Made by a program: the position numbers and the translations under genes. A DNA stretch of 64,000 nucleotides from Sneathiella sp. (GTDB lineage Bacteria > Pseudomonadota > Alphaproteobacteria > Sneathiellales > Sneathiellaceae), in assembly GCF_029233945.1 (NCBI RefSeq), contig NZ_JARGOQ010000001.1, positions 71,115 through 135,114 of the forward strand, given 5' to 3'. This document shows positions 18,161 through 27,917 of this stretch, piece after piece. How positions within the stretch are numbered: position 1 is the first letter of the stretch; each line of letters opens with the position of its first letter. The notes beneath the pieces are model-generated. The model saw nothing but the letters and a program-made list of their open reading frames with translations. It did no database searches and was not told the DNA's origin.

Positions 18161-18448
18161 ATGGCACGTCGTTGCGAATTGACAGGTAAAGGTGTTCAGG
18201 CCGGCAATAATGTCAGCCACGCCAAGAATAGAACCCGTCGCCGGTTTTTGCCGAATGTGCAGGAAGTCCGTTTGATGTCCGAGGCACTTGGCCGTTCCTT
18301 CAACATGAAAGTGTCGGCATCGGCGCTGCGTTCCGTTGAACATAATGGCGGTCTCGACAAATTCTTGTTGAAGGCGCGTGACACTAATCTGTCGCTGCAG
18401 GCACAGCGCGTAAAGCGCGAGATCAAGAAAGCGGCGGCTTCCGCATAA
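18161..18448 (+). CDS. rpmB: 50S ribosomal protein L28
   Basis: A 95-residue L28. It opens with [20 protein letters not shown] and continues with [13 protein letters not shown], the signature of the alphaproteobacterial L28, and ends in a Lys/Ala-rich tail. There is a GAGG ribosome site just upstream. It is monocistronic: its own putative promoter before and an intrinsic terminator after. Position next to the esterase and cobT/cobS is a recurring alphaproteobacterial arrangement. Only one Cys is seen, so this is not the fully zinc-binding (4-Cys) form. Confidence 0.97.
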   Translation: MARRCELTGKGVQAGNNVSHAKNRTRRRFLPNVQEVRLMSEALGRSFNMKVSASALRSVEHNGGLDKFLLKARDTNLSLQAQRVKREIKKAAASA

Positions 18449-18473
18449 ATCTGATCTGAAGATCACGGAATAA

Positions 18474-18506
18474 AAAACGGGTGGATTTTTCCACCCGTTT
18501 TTTTTA
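18474..18506 (+). terminator. Rho-independent terminator of rpmB
   Basis: Perfect 10-bp stem AACGGGTGGA / TCCACCCGTT with a TTTT loop, preceded by A residues and followed by a run of eight or more T. The track's alternative GTG start for the next gene at 18481 lies inside this hairpin and is rejected for that reason. Confidence 0.93.
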
Positions 18507-18585
18507 TGCCAAATTTGCCTCACAATTCAAGCGTACTATCTGGTTAAGCACCGGGGCGAACTTTACTCAATTGGGGAGAATTCAG

Positions 18586-19353
18586 ATGTATGCACGACGT
18601 GATATTGTAAAAGGCGCGGCAACCTTGCCGCTGGCGGCAATCCTTGCGGACCCATTGCTTGCGCGGGCGGCTGCCGAAATGACCGAAGATGTCACGATCA
18701 AGCTTGATGGCGGACAGTCGGTAACGGCTTCCGTTATCTATCCGGAAGTAACACCGGCGCCGGCTGTTCTCCTTGTCCATGAGTGGTGGGGCCTCAATGA
18801 CCAGATCAAGGCCGTTGCGGCGGAGCTGGCCCGGGAAGGGTATGTCGCCGTTGCGGTCGACCTTTATGAAGGTAAGATTGCGGAAAATGGCGAAGAGGCC
18901 GGGCAGCATATGAAGGCGGTTAAACCGGCAGAGGCGACCGAAACCCTTGAAAAATGGGTCGCATGGACGCGCGCCAATGAGAAAACCACAGATAATCTCG
19001 GAACAATCGGCTGGTGCTTTGGCGGCGGTTGGGCGCTCAATGCCTCGATTGCGGCGCCGACGGAAGCAACCATTGTCTATTATGGTAGCGTTGACCGGTC
19101 CGCCGATCAGCTTAAACCCCTGAAAGGTCCGGTCATGGGCCATTTTGCCGAAAAGGATCAATGGATCAATAAGGCGATGGTCGATGGCTTTGTCGAGCAA
19201 ATGAAGCTCGCGGAGCAGCCTGCACCGGAGGTGTTCTGGTACGATGCGGATCATGCCTTCGCCAACCCGTCGGGCGGTCGATATGATCAGGCGGATGCAC
19301 AGCTTGCCTGGCAGCGCAGCGTCGGCTTTTTCAAAAAGACCCTGATGGGGTAG
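18586..19353 (+). CDS. Dienelactone hydrolase family protein, Tat-exported
   Basis: Alpha/beta hydrolase of 255 residues. Catalytic triad: nucleophile Cys in TIGWCFGGGWALN, Asp in FAEKDQWI and His in YDADHAFANP, as in dienelactone hydrolase (Cys rather than Ser). LLVHEWWGLNDQIKAVA is the conserved oxyanion-region motif. The N-terminus MYARRDIVKGAATLPLAA has a twin-arginine and a hydrophobic stretch ending ARAAA, so export by the Tat system is likely. The ATG is chosen because GGGGAGAA lies 5 bases upstream. Convergent with cobT, 6 bases apart. The natural ester or lactone substrate is unknown. Confidence 0.88.
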   Translation: MYARRDIVKGAATLPLAAILADPLLARAAAEMTEDVTIKLDGGQSVTASVIYPEVTPAPAVLLVHEWWGLNDQIKAVAAELAREGYVAVAVDLYEGKIAENGEEAGQHMKAVKPAEATETLEKWVAWTRANEKTTDNLGTIGWCFGGGWALNASIAAPTEATIVYYGSVDRSADQLKPLKGPVMGHFAEKDQWINKAMVDGFVEQMKLAEQPAPEVFWYDADHAFANPSGGRYDQADAQLAWQRSVGFFKKTLMG

Positions 19354-19359
19354 GGGAGG

Positions 19360-21228
19360 TTACCAGCGGTCGGATTTTTTCCGTTTCGCGGGTTTCTGTT
19401 CATCAAAAAGATCGGCAAGCTGTTCCATCATGACCCCGCCAAGTTGCTCGGCGTCGATGATCGTGACGGCTTGCTGATAATAACGCGTGACGTCATGACC
19501 AATGCCGATGGCAATCAGCTCGACAGGGGAGCGTGTTTCGATCCACTTGATAACCTCGCGCAAGTGTTTGTCGAGGTAATTGCCCGGATTGACGGACAGT
19601 GTGCTGTCATCCACCGGCGCGCCATCGGAGATTACCATCAGGATGCGCCGCTGCTCCGGTCGGCCCAGCAGCCGGTTATGCGCCCAGAGCAACCCTTCGC
19701 CATCAATATTTTCCTTCAGTAGCCCTTCGCGCAGCATCAGGCCAAGTGATTGGCGGGCGCGGCGATAGGGATAATCCGCAGATTTATAGACGATATGGCG
19801 GAGGTCGTTGAGACGGCCGGGATTTGGCTCTTTCCCCTGTTCCAGCCATTTTTCACGCGACTGTCCGCCTTTCCAGGCGCGGGTCGTGAAGCCAAGGATC
19901 TCAACCTTGACGGAGCAACGCTCCAGCGTCCGGGCGAGGACGTCGGCGCACATGGCGGCGACGGAAATCGGCCGACCTCGCATGGAACCGGAGTTATCGA
20001 TCAATAGCGTTACCACCGTATCGCGGAAGTTCGTGTCCTGCTCCACCTTGAAAGAGAGCGGGAGCTGCGGATCAACAACCACGCGGGAAAGCCGGGCGGC
20101 ATCCAGAATACCTTCTTCCAGATCGAATTCCCAAGAGCGGTTCTGCTGTGCAAGAAGTTTGCGTTGAAGGCGGTTGGCCAGTTTGCTGACCAGGCTATGC
20201 ATATTGGTCAGCTGCTGATCGAGCTGCTGGCGAAGCCGGGCAAGCTCTCCGGGCTCACATAAGTCGCCGGCCTGAATGACTTCATCATACTCAGTGGTAT
20301 AGGCTTTATAAGCGGCGGCCTCCGGCGAATTGCGGAAGTCCTCCGGATAGACCGGGCGGCGATCGCGGCCCGCTTCATCGCCGGTGCTGGTGGCCTCCAT
20401 ATCGGCGCTCTCGCCTGCTTCGGTATCGGTGCCGTCTTCCCCGGCGCCTTCTTGCGTGTCGGCATCCTCGGCGGCGCTGGCTTCCTGTGCCTCATCATCG
20501 CTTTCGGAGCCGCTGCTCTCGGCATCCGGTTGCTGTTCGCCTTCATCGCTGTCGCCGCTATCGTCCTCGTCGGAAAATTCGCCTTCGGCATCATCTATCA
20601 GATCGAGATCTTTAAGCAGTTTCCGCGCAGCGCTTGCAAATTCCTTCTGGCTTGAGATGGTCTTGAGCATCTCGGCGAAATCATCGCCGCTTTTTTCTTC
20701 AATCTCGGCGCGCCAGAGATCGACCATGCTTTGTGCACTCTCCGGCACGGGAATATTGGCCAGCTTTTCGCGCGCGAGAAGCCCAAGAACTTCCGCAATC
20801 GGCGCTTCCGCCTTGTCGTAAATACGATCGAAACCGCATTCCTTGCAATGGCTATCCCACCGGTTAAAAAGATTGTCGGCTACGCCTTTCATCCGGCCCG
20901 CGCCGATGGCCTCTACTCGTGCCTGTTCGATTGCATCAAACACAGCCTTCGCGTCACCCCCTTCCGGGGCGTAACGGGCATGCATTCCGTCGTCGTGATA
21001 GCGCTTGCGAAGGGCGATGCTGTCAGCGAGCCCGCGCACGAGGCGGACATCCTCCACCGGCAGGTCTTTTGCGGGGTTTGGCAGGCGCGCGCGATCCCCG
21101 CTCATCCCCGGCGCATCGTTCCCATAGACAACTTCAAGCTCCTTCTCATGCGACATCGCCCGCATGGCGGCGGTGACGGCGCGCTTAAAGGGTTCGGCCG
21201 CAGGCTCCTTATTTTTGATAAAGGCCAT
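19360..21228 (-). CDS. cobT: Cobaltochelatase subunit CobT
   Basis: Large chaperone-like subunit of the aerobic, ATP-dependent CobNST cobaltochelatase that inserts cobalt into hydrogenobyrinic acid a,c-diamide in B12 synthesis. 622 residues. The N-terminal region begins [14 protein letters not shown]; residues about 215-300 are a very acidic linker ([19 protein letters not shown]), and the C-terminal VWA domain carries the MIDAS motif [15 protein letters not shown] with [13 protein letters not shown]. Length and domain order match Brucella/Pseudomonas denitrificans CobT. It follows cobS by 8 bases. CobN is not in the window. B12 made this way would feed the mutase at 11.8 kb. Confidence 0.96.
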   Translation of the reverse strand: MAFIKNKEPAAEPFKRAVTAAMRAMSHEKELEVVYGNDAPGMSGDRARLPNPAKDLPVEDVRLVRGLADSIALRKRYHDDGMHARYAPEGGDAKAVFDAIEQARVEAIGAGRMKGVADNLFNRWDSHCKECGFDRIYDKAEAPIAEVLGLLAREKLANIPVPESAQSMVDLWRAEIEEKSGDDFAEMLKTISSQKEFASAARKLLKDLDLIDDAEGEFSDEDDSGDSDEGEQQPDAESSGSESDDEAQEASAAEDADTQEGAGEDGTDTEAGESADMEATSTGDEAGRDRRPVYPEDFRNSPEAAAYKAYTTEYDEVIQAGDLCEPGELARLRQQLDQQLTNMHSLVSKLANRLQRKLLAQQNRSWEFDLEEGILDAARLSRVVVDPQLPLSFKVEQDTNFRDTVVTLLIDNSGSMRGRPISVAAMCADVLARTLERCSVKVEILGFTTRAWKGGQSREKWLEQGKEPNPGRLNDLRHIVYKSADYPYRRARQSLGLMLREGLLKENIDGEGLLWAHNRLLGRPEQRRILMVISDGAPVDDSTLSVNPGNYLDKHLREVIKWIETRSPVELIAIGIGHDVTRYYQQAVTIIDAEQLGGVMMEQLADLFDEQKPAKRKKSDRW

Positions 21229-21236
21229 CGGAGCGC

Positions 21237-22238
21237 TTACGCGACGATATTGGCTGCGGATTCAGGGAGCTCTTCGCCAAAACTGCGCTGATAATATTCG
21301 GCAACCAGAGGCCGTTCCATCTCGTCGCACTTATTGAGGAAGGTGACGCGGAAGGCGAACCCGATCTCGCCAAAAATCTGCGTATTTTCCGCCCATGTAA
21401 TCACCGTCCGGGGGCTCATAACGGTGGAGATGTCGCCGGCGATAAATCCGGCCCGGCTCAGCTCAGCGCAGGCAATCATGGCGCGGACGGTCTTGCGGCC
21501 CTCTTCATTGTCGTAGCCCGGCAACTTCGCAAGAACAATTTCGTTCTCGGTTTCCTCCGGCAGGTAATTCAATGTCGTCACAATGTTCCAGCGGTCCATC
21601 TGGCCCTGATTCAATTGCTGTGTGCCATGATAGAGACCGGTTGTGTCGCCAAGTCCCACGGTGTTCGTCGTCGAAAACATCCGAAAGGCCGGGTGCGGGC
21701 GGATAACCCGGTTCTGGTCGAGCAATGTCAGCTTGCCTTCAACTTCGAGAACGCGCTGGATCACGAACATCACATCCGGACGCCCGGCATCATACTCATC
21801 GAAGACGATCGCTGTCGGTGACTGCAGCGCCCAGGGGAGGATGCCTTCGCGAAACTCGGTTACCTGTTTGCCGTCGCGCAGGACGATGGCGTCCTTGCCA
21901 ACAAGATCGATACGTGAAATATGGCTGTCGAGATTAACCCGGACACAGGGCCAGTTGAGGCGCGCGGCGACCTGCTCGATATGGGTGGATTTGCCGGTAC
22001 CGTGATACCCCTGCACCATAACCCGGCGGTTAAAGGCAAAACCGGCCAAAATCGCGAGTGTTGTATCATGATCGAAGACATAGGCCGGATCGAGGTCCGG
22101 CACGCGATCGGTCGATACGCTGAAGGCAGGGACTTCAAGATCACTGTCAATTTTAAAAACTTCCCGGACGGAAACCTTCGTATCGGGCAAATCAATTTTC
22201 ATTTCCGGCGTTTCGCCGGCAAGTTCTAAGGACGTCAT
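21237..22238 (-). CDS. cobS: Cobaltochelatase subunit CobS (AAA+ ATPase)
   Basis: AAA+ motor of the CobNST complex, 333 residues. Walker A is [20 protein letters not shown], Walker B region [15 protein letters not shown], sensor-1-like [13 protein letters not shown]. The N-terminal [16 protein letters not shown] is the conserved CobS start region; homologues often begin at the inner MKIDLPDTK (ATG near 22202), so the first 12 residues are uncertain. Neither start has a strong ribosome site. Operon with cobT. The J-domain gene lies upstream on the same strand with a 49-base gap, an order conserved in alphaproteobacteria. Confidence 0.96.
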   Translation of the reverse strand: MTSLELAGETPEMKIDLPDTKVSVREVFKIDSDLEVPAFSVSTDRVPDLDPAYVFDHDTTLAILAGFAFNRRVMVQGYHGTGKSTHIEQVAARLNWPCVRVNLDSHISRIDLVGKDAIVLRDGKQVTEFREGILPWALQSPTAIVFDEYDAGRPDVMFVIQRVLEVEGKLTLLDQNRVIRPHPAFRMFSTTNTVGLGDTTGLYHGTQQLNQGQMDRWNIVTTLNYLPEETENEIVLAKLPGYDNEEGRKTVRAMIACAELSRAGFIAGDISTVMSPRTVITWAENTQIFGEIGFAFRVTFLNKCDEMERPLVAEYYQRSFGEELPESAANIVA

Positions 22239-22287
22239 AAATAGCAGTTCCGTGTCACAATTTGTGGTGTTTCTTTTACGGGCAAGC

Positions 22288-22878
22288 TTACGAGTTAGCG
22301 CAAGATCGCAAATGTGTATAGGCCTGATTGATGTTTTTTAGTATTTCTTCGGCCTTTTTATCTCCACCACGGATATCAGGGTGGTATTTTTTTGCAAGTT
22401 CCTTATGGCGCCGCTTGATCTGCTCAAGGCTGCTGCCGGGCTGTAAATTCAGGACGGCGAGGGCCTCCCGCTCCTTCGGATCCATTTCCGGGTGGCCGTT
22501 TGCGCGGGATTTTTCAGACGTCTTATCCGAAGTTCCCATATCGTCGCGAAAATTGAAGGGATCATGATATCGGTATTCGTCGCGCGGGCTTGCTGTGCGG
22601 CTTCCCAGTTTCCACGTCGGGCGGTGGCCTGTGATATCCTCGTCCTTATAACGGAGGACTTCTTCATCCGACATGCCATCAAAGAAATTCCACGATTTAT
22701 TGAACTCGCGGATATGCGCGAGGCAGAACCACTGGTAATCGGCCGGATTTCCCCGATCGAGCAGCCGGGCTTTTGGCGCCCGAAATTCCCCCACCTCGAA
22801 ACAATCCACATGATCGCATTGCCTGTGGAGTGGTTCGGGCGTGTCATCGCCAAGCGGTATTTCTCTGTTCTTCGACAT
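22288..22878 (-). CDS. J-domain (DnaJ-like) co-chaperone
   Basis: About 196 residues from [10 protein letters not shown]. The C-terminal J domain (about residues 135-190) contains [21 protein letters not shown] and the HPD tripeptide in [11 protein letters not shown], so it should stimulate an Hsp70 ATPase. The N-terminal part has a Cys-containing segment ([16 protein letters not shown]), [17 protein letters not shown] and GHRPTWKLG, all typical of the family encoded between bolA and cobS in alphaproteobacteria. The specific client is unknown. The track start adds 31 residues that I consider unlikely. Divergent from bolA. Confidence 0.86.
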   Translation of the reverse strand: MSKNREIPLGDDTPEPLHRQCDHVDCFEVGEFRAPKARLLDRGNPADYQWFCLAHIREFNKSWNFFDGMSDEEVLRYKDEDITGHRPTWKLGSRTASPRDEYRYHDPFNFRDDMGTSDKTSEKSRANGHPEMDPKEREALAVLNLQPGSSLEQIKRRHKELAKKYHPDIRGGDKKAEEILKNINQAYTHLRSCANS

Positions 22879-23101
22879 TAAATTATTATGGGCGCTGCCC
22901 GCTCCCATAGCAAGGCTGGGGCAGAAAAAGAGGTGTTTTTTAAACTCACGACGACGGTAATTGGGCAACATCTATCTACAGTGTTGGCATGACGCTAAGG
23001 ACTCAGAAAAATTGTGATATTCAGTCGATGCGCAATGGAAATATCTGCTATAAACCTATCAGTAAGACAGGTGAGCAAGATAGGTAAGGAAAGCAGGCAT
23101 A

Positions 23102-23359
23102 ATGTCAGTCGCAGCAACCATAGAGAATAAGCTCAACAAAGCGTTTTCCCCAACCCGCCTTGTCGTTGTCGACGAATCGCATATGCATGCAGGCCATGCA
23201 GGCGCCCGTCCCGAAGGGGAAAGCCATTTTCGGGTGGAAATAACTGCGGAGAAGTTCAAAGGAATGTCCCGCGTTGCTAGCCAACGGGCCGTGTATGAGG
23301 TTCTCTCGGAGGAGCTTAGCTCGGATATCCACGCGCTCGCGCTCAACGTGCGATCGTAA
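23102..23359 (+). CDS. bolA: BolA family protein
   Basis: An 85-residue BolA-fold protein; partners of monothiol glutaredoxins in [2Fe-2S] trafficking and stress response. Visible are VVVDESHMHAGHAGARPEGESHFRVEI, the FKGMSRVASQR helix and the C-terminal invariant His in DIHALALNV. In most BolA proteins the helix reads RHR (as in E. coli); here it is SQR, with Gln for His. The C-terminal His and the loop His residues that can ligate the cluster are kept. Ribosome site GGAAAG upstream. Divergent from the J-domain gene. Confidence 0.93.
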   Translation: MSVAATIENKLNKAFSPTRLVVVDESHMHAGHAGARPEGESHFRVEITAEKFKGMSRVASQRAVYEVLSEELSSDIHALALNVRS

Positions 23360-23490
23360 CTTCGCTGTTCTTGATCCGATAAAAACATCAGAAAAAACTG
23401 TTGAACGAATTTATCACGCGCCTATATGCTCCTTTTGAGAGTTTAGTAAAAAATATGGCAACTTATAAGAGCAGCGACAGGAGCCCTAAC

Positions 23491-23757
23491 ATGACCCAGG
23501 TAAGCCAATCCCTCATTAACCGCAATATTTCAGTCATAGATCCAACCTCAGGCCAGCCCCATCGGACCAGCATCCGGCTGGAGGAAATCGAATGGGAGGC
23601 CCTGCGCGACATTTGCGCGCGGGAAAATATGTCGATCAATGATTTCTGCTGTAGGGCGGACAGCGATGAGAGGCGCCAAGAGCATTCCCGCACTTCCCGC
23701 ATACGGTCTGCCATCCTTGATCACTATCGCAACCAGAACAGAAACCTTGATTCCTGA
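23491..23757 (+). CDS. Ribbon-helix-helix domain protein
   Basis: An 88-residue protein. The segment HRTSIRLEEIEWEALRDICARE matches the ribbon (R-x-S-I-x-L) and the first helix of a small RHH DNA-binding domain, followed by NMSINDFCC for the second helix. This resembles the RHH_4 group common in alphaproteobacteria. The start is set by AGGAG seven bases before the ATG; the track's TTG at 23401 is unlikely. It could be a transcription regulator of its neighbourhood, but no operator is evident. Convergent with the AEC transporter gene, 5 bases apart. Confidence 0.78.
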   Translation: MTQVSQSLINRNISVIDPTSGQPHRTSIRLEEIEWEALRDICARENMSINDFCCRADSDERRQEHSRTSRIRSAILDHYRNQNRNLDS

Positions 23758-23762
23758 CCGCC

Positions 23763-24638
23763 TTAAAGTAGATAGAAGAGCAATGCGGGGAGGGTGATGA
23801 AGGAGAGCAGTGTTGATATGAGCACCATCCCTGCAACATGGCTATGGGCGCGGTCATAGCGAAGCGAGAACAGATAGTTGAATACGGCGACGGGCATGCT
23901 GCATTCAAGGATCAGAACTCCGCGCTCGACCCCTTCCAGTCCGAACAGGGCGGCAAGGCCGTATCCGACGGCAAATCCCATGGCAAGCCGAAGAACTGAC
24001 AGACCGGTTGCAAGACGGATGTGATTTACAGAAAGGCTCGCAAGGCTGACACCCAGGGCAAGGATCATCAAGGGAATGGTCAGGCTGCCGATAAGCTCGG
24101 TCGTATTTATGATCCAAAGCGGGACGGGAAAAGCAAGTGCCTTCAACCCAAGTCCGATAATCACGGCATAGATAAGGGGCGTGCGAAGCAGTTGACCGGG
24201 AGAACTAGCGCCGGAAGAAAGCCAAATGCCGAAGGTGAACTGTAAGGTGGAAAAGACGGTAAAGACGGCGATGGCAAGCGCGAGACCGGCTTCCCCGAAA
24301 GCGAAGAAACAAAGCGGCAGGCCCATATTTCCCGTATTCGGAAACATCAGGCCGGGCAGGTAATTGCGGATATTGAGGCTACTGAGTTTCAATGCCGTGA
24401 CGCCAATCAAGCAAAAGGCCAAGGCGGAAACTGCGGCGAACATTGCAAACTCAAGGAAGGCGCCTAGTTCCATATCGAGTTTGACAAGCGTCGAGAAAAT
24501 CAGCATCGGGGAGCCAACATTCGTTACCAACCCGGTCACTGTTTCCGTATGAAAGGCGCGGCCTGTCTTGGCCCAGAAAAAACCAATCCCGGCGGTGATA
24601 ACGACCGGCGCAATAATGTTGAGGAGAATTTCAAACAT
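23763..24638 (-). CDS. AEC (auxin efflux carrier) family transporter
   Basis: Inner-membrane secondary transporter, 291 residues, about ten hydrophobic helices in two similar halves. Typical motifs: ITAGIGFFWAKTGR near the N-terminus, NVGSPMLIFSTLV (helix 2), LMFPNTGNMGLPLCFFAFG in the fifth segment and LECSMPVAVFNYLFS in the C-terminal half, where the broken helices form the substrate site. Bacterial AEC members export or import dicarboxylates such as malate; the substrate here is unknown. Upstream on the same strand lies corC, with a 38-base gap. Confidence 0.87.
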   Translation of the reverse strand: MFEILLNIIAPVVITAGIGFFWAKTGRAFHTETVTGLVTNVGSPMLIFSTLVKLDMELGAFLEFAMFAAVSALAFCLIGVTALKLSSLNIRNYLPGLMFPNTGNMGLPLCFFAFGEAGLALAIAVFTVFSTLQFTFGIWLSSGASSPGQLLRTPLIYAVIIGLGLKALAFPVPLWIINTTELIGSLTIPLMILALGVSLASLSVNHIRLATGLSVLRLAMGFAVGYGLAALFGLEGVERGVLILECSMPVAVFNYLFSLRYDRAHSHVAGMVLISTLLSFITLPALLFYLL

Positions 24639-24676
24639 ATGGGCGGAGTTTCCAGTTGGCTTGTCCGGTTGAAATT

Positions 24677-25969
24677 CTATAGCTCAAGCGAGGTGATACG
24701 AAGTTCCGTAATCTGGTTAAGATCTTTTTTGAGAATGTCAAATTTATATCCATGAAATATAAAGGCTTGCCCAATGTCCGGGATAATCTGGGCTTCATGG
24801 ATGACCAATCCGGCAACCGTCGCGGCCTCTTCATCAGGAAGCGCCCAATTGAACTGCCGGTTCAGATCACGGATGGTAACATCGCCTTTTGTGACAATGC
24901 TGCCATCCTTCATCAATCGGACATCGCTTACGGCAAGGTCATGTTCGTCCGCGATATCGCCGACGATTTCCTCAAGAATATCTTCGAGCGTGACCAACCC
25001 CATGAGTGCACCATATTCATCGACGACAAGGGCGAAGTGGCTCTTTCGTTCCAGAAATGCGTTGAGCTGGCTGCGCAGCGTTGTGGTTTCCGGAACGAAC
25101 CATGCTTCGAGAGCGATTGATTCGATATCCAGATTCTCATAATCGCCGCCCAAGGGGATCAGGGCACGGAGCATATCCTTCGCGTGGATGATGCCAATAA
25201 TATTCTCGGGGTTTTTCTTCCAGAGAGGCAATCTTGTATAGGGGCTACCAAGTACCTGATCGATAATTTCGCGGACTGGTTTTTCCGCATCGACCATTTC
25301 CACATTCTTGCGATGAACCATGATCTCTTCAAGGTCCACCTCGTCCATATCGAGGATCGTGTCCAGCATGTAGCGTTCATGCATGATAACGCCGGCATCT
25401 TCCGAATGCAGCTCGATCGCTCCGCGCAATTCATCCTGCGCGGCATCCGTTAATGTATCACTGTCGCCGTCGCCTCCCTTAATCCCCATCAGGCTCAAGG
25501 TTACATCGACGATATAGTTGATACCCATAACCACGGGCGAGAGGAGGAAGACCGCCGGTCGCAGTACGGGCGCGACGAAGAGTGCGACGGGGATTGTCCG
25601 CCGGAGTGCAATGGTTTTTGGCAGAACCTCCGCAAAGACCAGCACAAGAACGGTCATGATAAGGGTCGCATAGGCAACGCCAATATCTCCGAACAGGGAA
25701 ATGAAAATGCTGGTCGCAAGGGCGGAAGCCAGGATATTGACCAGGTTATTGCCAAGTAGAATGGCGCTGATAAGCTTCGTGTGCTTGTCGCGGAGCCGGT
25801 TTACAAGCCCGGCTCTGTGGTCGCCGGATTGCTCCATCTGATGCAGGCGGGCGCGGGATGCCCCCGTCAGCGCAGTTTCCGAGCCCGAAAAGAAAGCGGA
25901 AAGCACTAAAAGCAGAAAAATTGCGAGCGGGAGGAGGATCAATTCCAAATTTATTTCACCCGTGTCCAT
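24677..25969 (-). CDS. CNNM/CorC-HlyC family transporter-associated protein
   Basis: Membrane protein of 430 residues in the CNNM family (DUF21, two CBS domains, CorC_HlyC domain). The N-terminus has hydrophobic helices and LSAFFSGSETALTGASRARL, the DUF21 signature; CBS domains follow with PVREIIDQVLGSPYTRLPLW and FALVVDEYGALMGLVTLEDI; the C-terminal domain contains INGD-like VTIRDLNRQFNW. Such proteins are linked to Mg2+/Co2+ efflux or magnesium homeostasis. It is the third gene of the aroK-aroB-corC block, 9 bases after aroB, an order frequent in alphaproteobacteria. Ion specificity cannot be read. Confidence 0.9.
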   Translation of the reverse strand: MDTGEINLELILLPLAIFLLLVLSAFFSGSETALTGASRARLHQMEQSGDHRAGLVNRLRDKHTKLISAILLGNNLVNILASALATSIFISLFGDIGVAYATLIMTVLVLVFAEVLPKTIALRRTIPVALFVAPVLRPAVFLLSPVVMGINYIVDVTLSLMGIKGGDGDSDTLTDAAQDELRGAIELHSEDAGVIMHERYMLDTILDMDEVDLEEIMVHRKNVEMVDAEKPVREIIDQVLGSPYTRLPLWKKNPENIIGIIHAKDMLRALIPLGGDYENLDIESIALEAWFVPETTTLRSQLNAFLERKSHFALVVDEYGALMGLVTLEDILEEIVGDIADEHDLAVSDVRLMKDGSIVTKGDVTIRDLNRQFNWALPDEEAATVAGLVIHEAQIIPDIGQAFIFHGYKFDILKKDLNQITELRITSLEL

Positions 25970-25978
25970 TTCCTTGTT

Positions 25979-27118
25979 CTATTCCTGTAGTTCCTGTCGA
26001 AGGAGCGACAGGATATCCGATTCATCAATTGTTTTTGTGCTGAAAGCGTCGCCAATGGCGTTCATGAGGATAAGTGTGATTTTGCCGCCACTGATTTTCT
26101 TATCCTGCCGCATATGAGCGAGCAGTTTTTCTGCCGTCCAGGTAATGCCATCAATTTTCGGGACTGCAACAGGCAGCCCGATAGAAATAAAATGCGCACG
26201 AATTCGTCCGCAGTCCTGACGATTGAGCAGCCCGAGGCTCACGGATAGTTCCGCCGCCATGATCATGCCAGTTGCGACGGCCTCCCCATGATTGAGGTGC
26301 GGGCCATAGCCGGTTTCCGCCTCTAACGCATGCCCGAATGTATGGCCAAGGTTTAGGAGTGCCCTTACACCGCCTTCACGTTCGTCCAAAGCCACGATGC
26401 GGGCCTTGGCTTTCACGCTTTGCTCTACGGCATAAATGCGCGCGGCGGTATCGCCCTCAATCACCTTCCGACCATTCGCTTCGAGCCATTCGAAAAATGC
26501 ATAGTCGCCGAGCAGGCCATATTTCACGACCTCGGCATAACCCGCCAAAACCTCGCGATGTGGCAGGCTGTCCAATGTTGAGATATCAGCGAGCACCAGA
26601 CGCGGTTGGTAAAAGGCACCGATGAGATTCTTGCCCTGAGGTGCATTAACACCGGTCTTGCCTCCGACTGAGCTGTCAACCTGGGACAGCAAGGTCGTTG
26701 GTATCTGGATAAAATCCACACCCCGGCGTAAAGTGGCCGCAGCAAAACCCGTGAGGTCGCCGATGACGCCGCCGCCAAGAGCGATCAAAGCCTCGTCCCT
26801 TTGAATGCGGCTATCCAGAAGGCGGCTCATTAAATCGCTATAGGTCGCGATACTCTTGCTCCCTTCACCGGCTGGAAAGACAAGAGCGCTATGCTCGATC
26901 CCGGTATCGGTCAAGGAAGTTTGCAGGCTTTCCAGGTGAACCGCTGCGACATTTTCATCCGTGACAACGGCGACGCGTGGATTTTTCAGGATATTCCGCA
27001 ACGTCGCGCCAGCGCCGCCAATCAGATCAGTGCCGATGAGAATGTTATAGGAGCGCGCGCCCAGTGCAACCTGTACTTCTGCGAATGTCGAGGCGGATTC
27101 TGCGGGTAAGGATGTCAT
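25979..27118 (-). CDS. aroB: 3-dehydroquinate synthase
   Basis: Second step of the shikimate pathway: converts DAHP to 3-dehydroquinate with NAD+ and a divalent metal. 379 residues. Conserved blocks are VTDENVAAVHLE, ALGGGVIGDLTGFAAATLRRG (NAD site), PTTLLSQVDSSVGGKTGVN, and the metal-ligand region GHTFGHALEAETGYG with LNHGEAVATGM. Start overlaps the aroK stop by 4 bases, so translation is coupled. The full set of motifs leaves little doubt. Confidence 0.97.
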   Translation of the reverse strand: MTSLPAESASTFAEVQVALGARSYNILIGTDLIGGAGATLRNILKNPRVAVVTDENVAAVHLESLQTSLTDTGIEHSALVFPAGEGSKSIATYSDLMSRLLDSRIQRDEALIALGGGVIGDLTGFAAATLRRGVDFIQIPTTLLSQVDSSVGGKTGVNAPQGKNLIGAFYQPRLVLADISTLDSLPHREVLAGYAEVVKYGLLGDYAFFEWLEANGRKVIEGDTAARIYAVEQSVKAKARIVALDEREGGVRALLNLGHTFGHALEAETGYGPHLNHGEAVATGMIMAAELSVSLGLLNRQDCGRIRAHFISIGLPVAVPKIDGITWTAEKLLAHMRQDKKISGGKITLILMNAIGDAFSTKTIDESDILSLLRQELQE

Positions 27119-27708
27119 TTGCTACCTGAAGTGTCTTGGGCCGATGATAGGCTTTTCAGCGCGGCGATGATCTTGTCGACCACAATTTCATGCGGGCCAT
27201 CGTCACTGTCGACCGTGATATCCGCCTCGGCATAGACCGGATACCGCGTGTCCATCAGATCCTTTAAAATAGTTTTTGGATCGCCTGTTTTTAAAAGTGG
27301 GCGATTGTTGCGTTTCATGCAGCGCTTATAAATGACATCAAGCTCCGCACGCAACCAGATTGAACAGCCTTTTTGGACAATAAGGGCGCGCGTCTTCGGG
27401 TCCATGAACGCTCCGCCGCCAGTTGCCAGAACATGCCGAGGCTCTTTAAGCAGGCGAGCGATGACCTTCCGTTCGCCATCACGAAAAGACGCCTCCCCAT
27501 GAATATCGAAGAATTCCGATACAGACAGATTGGATGCGGTTTCAATCTCCGTATCCGCGTCTTTAAACGCTAATCCGAGTTGGGTCGCGAGACGCCGCCC
27601 GACAGAACTCTTCCCGGCACCCATCAGGCCGACCAACACGATGGGCCTGGTTTCAAAATCATCAACCGGAGCGGCAGAACCGGCTTCGGCAACTTGTATC
27701 TTATTCAT
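27115..27708 (-). CDS. aroK: Shikimate kinase
   Basis: Phosphorylates shikimate at the 3-OH. 197 residues, slightly long because of an N-terminal extension before PIVLVGLMGAGKSSVGRRLA (P-loop). The shikimate-binding Asp/Arg residues are in FKDADTEIE and ASFRDGERKVI, with LATGGGAFMD as the adenine/shikimate motif and the lid Arg in NNRPLLKTGDP. First gene of the aroK-aroB-corC operon. Its upstream region of about 200 bases is shared with the divergent small membrane ORF and must contain promoters for both. Confidence 0.96.
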   Translation of the reverse strand: MNKIQVAEAGSAAPVDDFETRPIVLVGLMGAGKSSVGRRLATQLGLAFKDADTEIETASNLSVSEFFDIHGEASFRDGERKVIARLLKEPRHVLATGGGAFMDPKTRALIVQKGCSIWLRAELDVIYKRCMKRNNRPLLKTGDPKTILKDLMDTRYPVYAEADITVDSDDGPHEIVVDKIIAALKSLSSAQDTSGSK

Positions 27709-27917
27709 CCTATCACTTTTTTTCAGCGGTCAGGCGATCCCTCCGCTTAATCCCAGCGGCACAATATCTTTGCTAAGGTTATTGATGTAATTCGCCGAAC
27801 CGTGCTAATCAATAAAGCCAATTTTTACCATAATCGCAGCTTAGTGCTTTAAATAGCAACAGTTTGCCTAACATGCACTCATTTTTGGTGCTCTGATTTC
27901 GGAAATAGTGATCGAAT

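Noticed and set aside
18481-18585. GTG-started extension of the dienelactone hydrolase
   Set aside because: Begins inside the rpmB terminator hairpin; the Tat-signal start at 18586 has a strong ribosome site.
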